Source: an uncultured Gimesia sp.
GTDB taxonomy: Bacteria; Planctomycetota; Planctomycetia; Planctomycetales; Planctomycetaceae
Assembly (NCBI RefSeq): GCF_937919775.1
Contig: NZ_CALFPF010000797.1
Span: 1 to 38,586, forward strand
DNA: 38,586 bases
Direction: 5' to 3'
Shown one piece after another: positions 36,451 through 38,586 of the stretch. Under the pieces are notes generated by a model. The model made no database searches and had not been told where the DNA came from. It saw only the letters and a list, made by a program, of their open reading frames with translations. The position numbers and the translations under genes were made by a program. Numbering within the stretch: position 1 is the stretch's first letter; the number at the start of each line of letters is the position of its first letter.

Positions 36451-36463
36451 ATTATGTCATAAT
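36451..36463. promoter_or_regulatory. ATTATG-t-CATAAT dyad in the leader of the large unknown gene
   Basis: A perfect 6-1-6 palindrome just upstream of the GGGAGGA ribosome site. It lies between the extended -10 at 36484-36492 and the start codon, a plausible operator or leader element. Confidence 0.4.
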
Positions 36464-36483
36464 CGCTGATGATGGGGTAACGG

Positions 36484-36492
36484 ATTATAGCA
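36484..36492 (-). promoter_or_regulatory. extended -10 promoter element
   Basis: On the minus strand TGC-TATAAT, a TGn extended -10. No good -35 hexamer is seen, as is common for extended -10 promoters. The start would be about 45 nt before the gene. Confidence 0.45.
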
Positions 36493-36608
36493 AACTCGAG
36501 AGAGCGATTTGGAACAGAAAAAGGTAATCCAAACCAAATTAGGACGTAATTGATTTAACTCGTGCTCTGACTATGCTTTCGATGCCGCGTGTTTGAGAAT
36601 CACTGAAC

Positions 36609-36995
36609 TCACCCTGCGGTTTTGTTTTCAGGTTCCAGCACCATCCATTCGGGGAGCGGGATCGATTTGCTGCGGGCGATGAGCAGTAAAACGCCGATTA
36701 CGATCACCAGAATCGGCACTTCGACGTCGAAGGAGAGTTGCCCTGTCTGACGCAGGACAGACAGACAACTGGCGATCAGAAAAAAGGGGCCCATCACGAC
36801 CGTGGATTTATCAATGCCGCTGACGGCAAACGCCAACAGACCGATGATCGCCAGACCGAGTACCCAGATCCAGTTAAGGCCGGGCATTACTTCTAATGTC
36901 GTCAACAGCCAGCCGCTGCCGATGCTGATGATGAGCAAAGGGAGAATCAGGGTTTTCTTGCTCGATTTGCTAGAAGCAGGCGATGTGGGGCTCAT
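36609..36995 (-). CDS. small membrane protein of unknown function
   Basis: A 128-aa protein with four likely transmembrane helices: LILPLLIISIGSGWLLTTL, WIWVLGLAIIGLLAFAV, VVMGPFFLIASCLSVL and VPILVIVIGVLLLIA. The layout resembles LiaF-like or DUF5668 membrane modules, but no motif proves it. The N-terminus (MSPTSPASSKSSKK) is Ser/Lys-rich and would stay in the cytoplasm. No ribosome site stands out before ATG 36995. Confidence 0.6.
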   Translation of the reverse strand: MSPTSPASSKSSKKTLILPLLIISIGSGWLLTTLEVMPGLNWIWVLGLAIIGLLAFAVSGIDKSTVVMGPFFLIASCLSVLRQTGQLSFDVEVPILVIVIGVLLLIARSKSIPLPEWMVLEPENKTAG

Positions 36996-37139
36996 GGGTC
37001 TGACTTTCTGTTTTCTGGGTGCTATAAAAAACGGACTGCATACCTGAGAGGCGGCCAGAATCAGAAAATATCACGCCGTTTCCGATTTTTTTTTCGGAAC
37101 GACATCGCGGATGTGTGGCGGAAGGTAAGTTTTGAACTC

Positions 37140-37613
37140 TTACCAGAAAGCCCGCAGGCGTATCCTTTGCTTTATGGTAAGCCGTTCCCCGACCTCTGAC
37201 TTGATGATGAGAGTCTGATCGGTAATTTCGTACGAAAGTAACGGCAAATGAATCTCTGAAGCCTTGCGGTCTTCATCGAATGAAAACACTCCTTTGCGTG
37301 TTGTACCATCAGCCAGAGTCGCCTGAAACGTTATACTGCCAGAGGGTTTTAAATTATACAGGGTTCTGGAAAGGCGTTCGTTGGGAACCATCGATTCCGC
37401 ACGGAACAGTTCATGACCTTCTTGATCTAACAAAACACCGTGTTGCATCTCCTGCGAAGAACTATTGATGATGGTCAGGCTGGTTTCTGTGACGAACAGC
37501 CTGAAGCCCAGCACCACGATGAGTCCGATCGCGATCAGGCAGACCAGCCCGATTATCATGGCTTTCAGATACGGTCTGCTCACTTTGGCAGTGTTATCGG
37601 ATGTGTGATTCAT
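37140..37613 (-). CDS. single-pass membrane protein of unknown function
   Basis: About 157 aa from ATG 37613 (the track uses TTG 37631). One transmembrane helix (AMIIGLVCLIAIGLIVVLGFRLF) follows a short cytoplasmic tail. The outer part reads SLTIINSSSQEMQHGVLLDQ and PSGSITFQATLADGTTRKGVF, a beta-rich domain. No family recognised. Neither start has a clear ribosome site. Confidence 0.55.
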   Translation of the reverse strand: MNHTSDNTAKVSRPYLKAMIIGLVCLIAIGLIVVLGFRLFVTETSLTIINSSSQEMQHGVLLDQEGHELFRAESMVPNERLSRTLYNLKPSGSITFQATLADGTTRKGVFSFDEDRKASEIHLPLLSYEITDQTLIIKSEVGERLTIKQRIRLRAFW

Positions 37614-37666
37614 GGGCGGATTGAGACTCAAACAAGATAAAAGAACCGTTTCTCCCTGCGACTGTT

Positions 37667-38586
37667 TTATTTTTTAAGTTCGACGTTGCTCACGCCTTCG
37701 CGGCCCGGGTCGAGAATATTATTCGAAAAATGGACGTTGGTGGCTTTGCGATCGACGCGGACGGCGTAGACGTAGCGTGGTTGCTGGCTCTCTTTTGCGG
37801 CTTGAAAACGTCCCGAGTTCTGGACGATGTTGCCTTGAAGAATCACGTCGGTGAGCGGCGTGTTCTCTGGTTTTTGCCCGGAGTCGAATAGAATCGGGTT
37901 GCCGTGATCGCCCCAGATCCAATGCGCGTTGCCATAACCGAATTCCGAGATAATGTTATTGGCGATGATCGAGCCGCCGTCGCTGTTATCGTTTTTTGCC
38001 GGCTGGTCTTTGTCGGCTGCTTGTGCCGCATACGAAGCGGCGCCGGGCATCAGGCCGATACTCCAGAGATCGTTTTTGATGAACTGGTTACCGATAATGG
38101 AAATATGCCGCGAACCATGCATGGCTTTCATGCCGACGAAACAATTGGAGACGATGTTCTGCGCCACGATCACATGGTCGGCATGCAGATCGATGCCTTG
38201 CGCGCCGTTTTCGATGGTATTGCCCAGAATCTGTGTCCGGTCGCTGACACTGGGAGAGGTCACAATAATCGCCGACCCCTGATGCCAGTTCTTGACGGAT
38301 TCCTGTTCCCAGGTCTCGTTGCTGGTCAATGCACCTTTGGTGTCGTTCTTTTTGACGAATTGACCGAGCTGATATTTCTTCTGCACTTCGGATGTGGGCA
38401 GCAATTCGTTTTCGGTGATGCGGTTGCCCTGAATCAGCGTACCGGTGCTGGCGTTGACGACAATGCCGGTGCCGTCAATGCAATGGAAGGCGTAACCCCA
38501 GTCGGGCGAAGCGGTGCGGTCGTCGACAGCAATCCGCATGTAATTCGTAATCGTGCAATTGCGAATTGTCGCGTTTTTGCAGTTCA
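37667..38586 (-). CDS. right-handed parallel beta-helix protein (5' end outside window)
   Basis: The frame is open through the right edge of the window, so the gene is truncated at its start; the track's Met at 38539 is internal, because upstream codons continue the repeat pattern (NATIRNCTITNY). At least 306 aa are present. Repeats of the type GTLIQGNRITEN, TQILGNTIENGAQGIDLHAD, VIVAQNIVSNCFVGMKAMHG and ISIIGNQFIKND are the N/G-rich coils of pectate-lyase-like (NosD/CASH) proteins. Such proteins bind or cleave polysaccharides; catalytic residues cannot be assigned here. It ends with SNVELKK. Confidence 0.8.
   Translation of the reverse strand, partial: NCKNATIRNCTITNYMRIAVDDRTASPDWGYAFHCIDGTGIVVNASTGTLIQGNRITENELLPTSEVQKKYQLGQFVKKNDTKGALTSNETWEQESVKNWHQGSAIIVTSPSVSDRTQILGNTIENGAQGIDLHADHVIVAQNIVSNCFVGMKAMHGSRHISIIGNQFIKNDLWSIGLMPGAASYAAQAADKDQPAKNDNSDGGSIIANNIISEFGYGNAHWIWGDHGNPILFDSGQKPENTPLTDVILQGNIVQNSGRFQAAKESQQPRYVYAVRVDRKATNVHFSNNILDPGREGVSNVELKK

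Overview
The window looks like a piece of a planctomycete chromosome, most likely a Gimesia/Planctomycetaceae-type organism (inference). The reasons are two DUF1559 proteins, a receptor-like Ser/Thr kinase with a beta-helix domain, a PQQ-propeller protein, a PmoA-named DUF6807 protein, a neutral-ceramidase-like protein, many secreted proteins, short operons on both strands and moderate GC. No rRNA, tRNA, CRISPR array, intact insertion sequence or prophage was seen.

Layout. 1-5.8 kb (+): possible tail of an upstream gene, a PhyH-family dioxygenase, acetyl-CoA synthetase (acs) with a good sigma70-type promoter and a hairpin after it, larB, and a secreted M23 peptidase with PKD domains. 5.8-6.0 kb: a palindrome-rich repeat element. 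6.1-9.7 kb (+): a secreted protein joining a degenerate M14 carboxypeptidase-like domain to a GH88/GH105-like hydrolase domain, then a neutral-ceramidase-like protein. 9.7-11.6 kb (-): a HEAT/PDZ protein and a secreted glycerophosphodiester phosphodiesterase. 12.0-13.1 kb (+): thiS-thiG. 13.1-14.6 kb (-): a secreted protein of unknown role and a ClpP-like protease. 14.8-19.4 kb (+): DUF6807 protein, aspS, PQQ-propeller protein.

19.4-20.6 kb holds a divergent pair, a protoglobin and an Rrf2-family regulator with three cysteines. The short region between them carries promoter-like elements and two dyads, a probable NO/O2/redox switch. 20.5-22.3 kb (-): an HEXXH lipoprotein and a DUF3592 membrane protein. 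22.7-29.9 kb (+): three large co-directional genes, namely an orphan FliM/FliN (SpoA-domain) protein, a transmembrane Ser/Thr kinase with a C-terminal beta-helix region, and a long secreted TPR protein. A perfect 11-bp inverted repeat lies before the kinase. This trio is the best candidate for an undescribed system.

29.9-38.6 kb is mostly minus strand: an SDR lacking the usual catalytic Tyr, a plus-strand SRPBCC protein, and a translationally coupled set of one membrane protein plus two tandem DUF1559 paralogues with multi-pass N-termini. Then come a large lineage-specific secreted protein, two small membrane proteins, and a parallel beta-helix protein cut by the window edge. Housekeeping functions (acs, thiSG, aspS) are scattered among secreted or envelope proteins.
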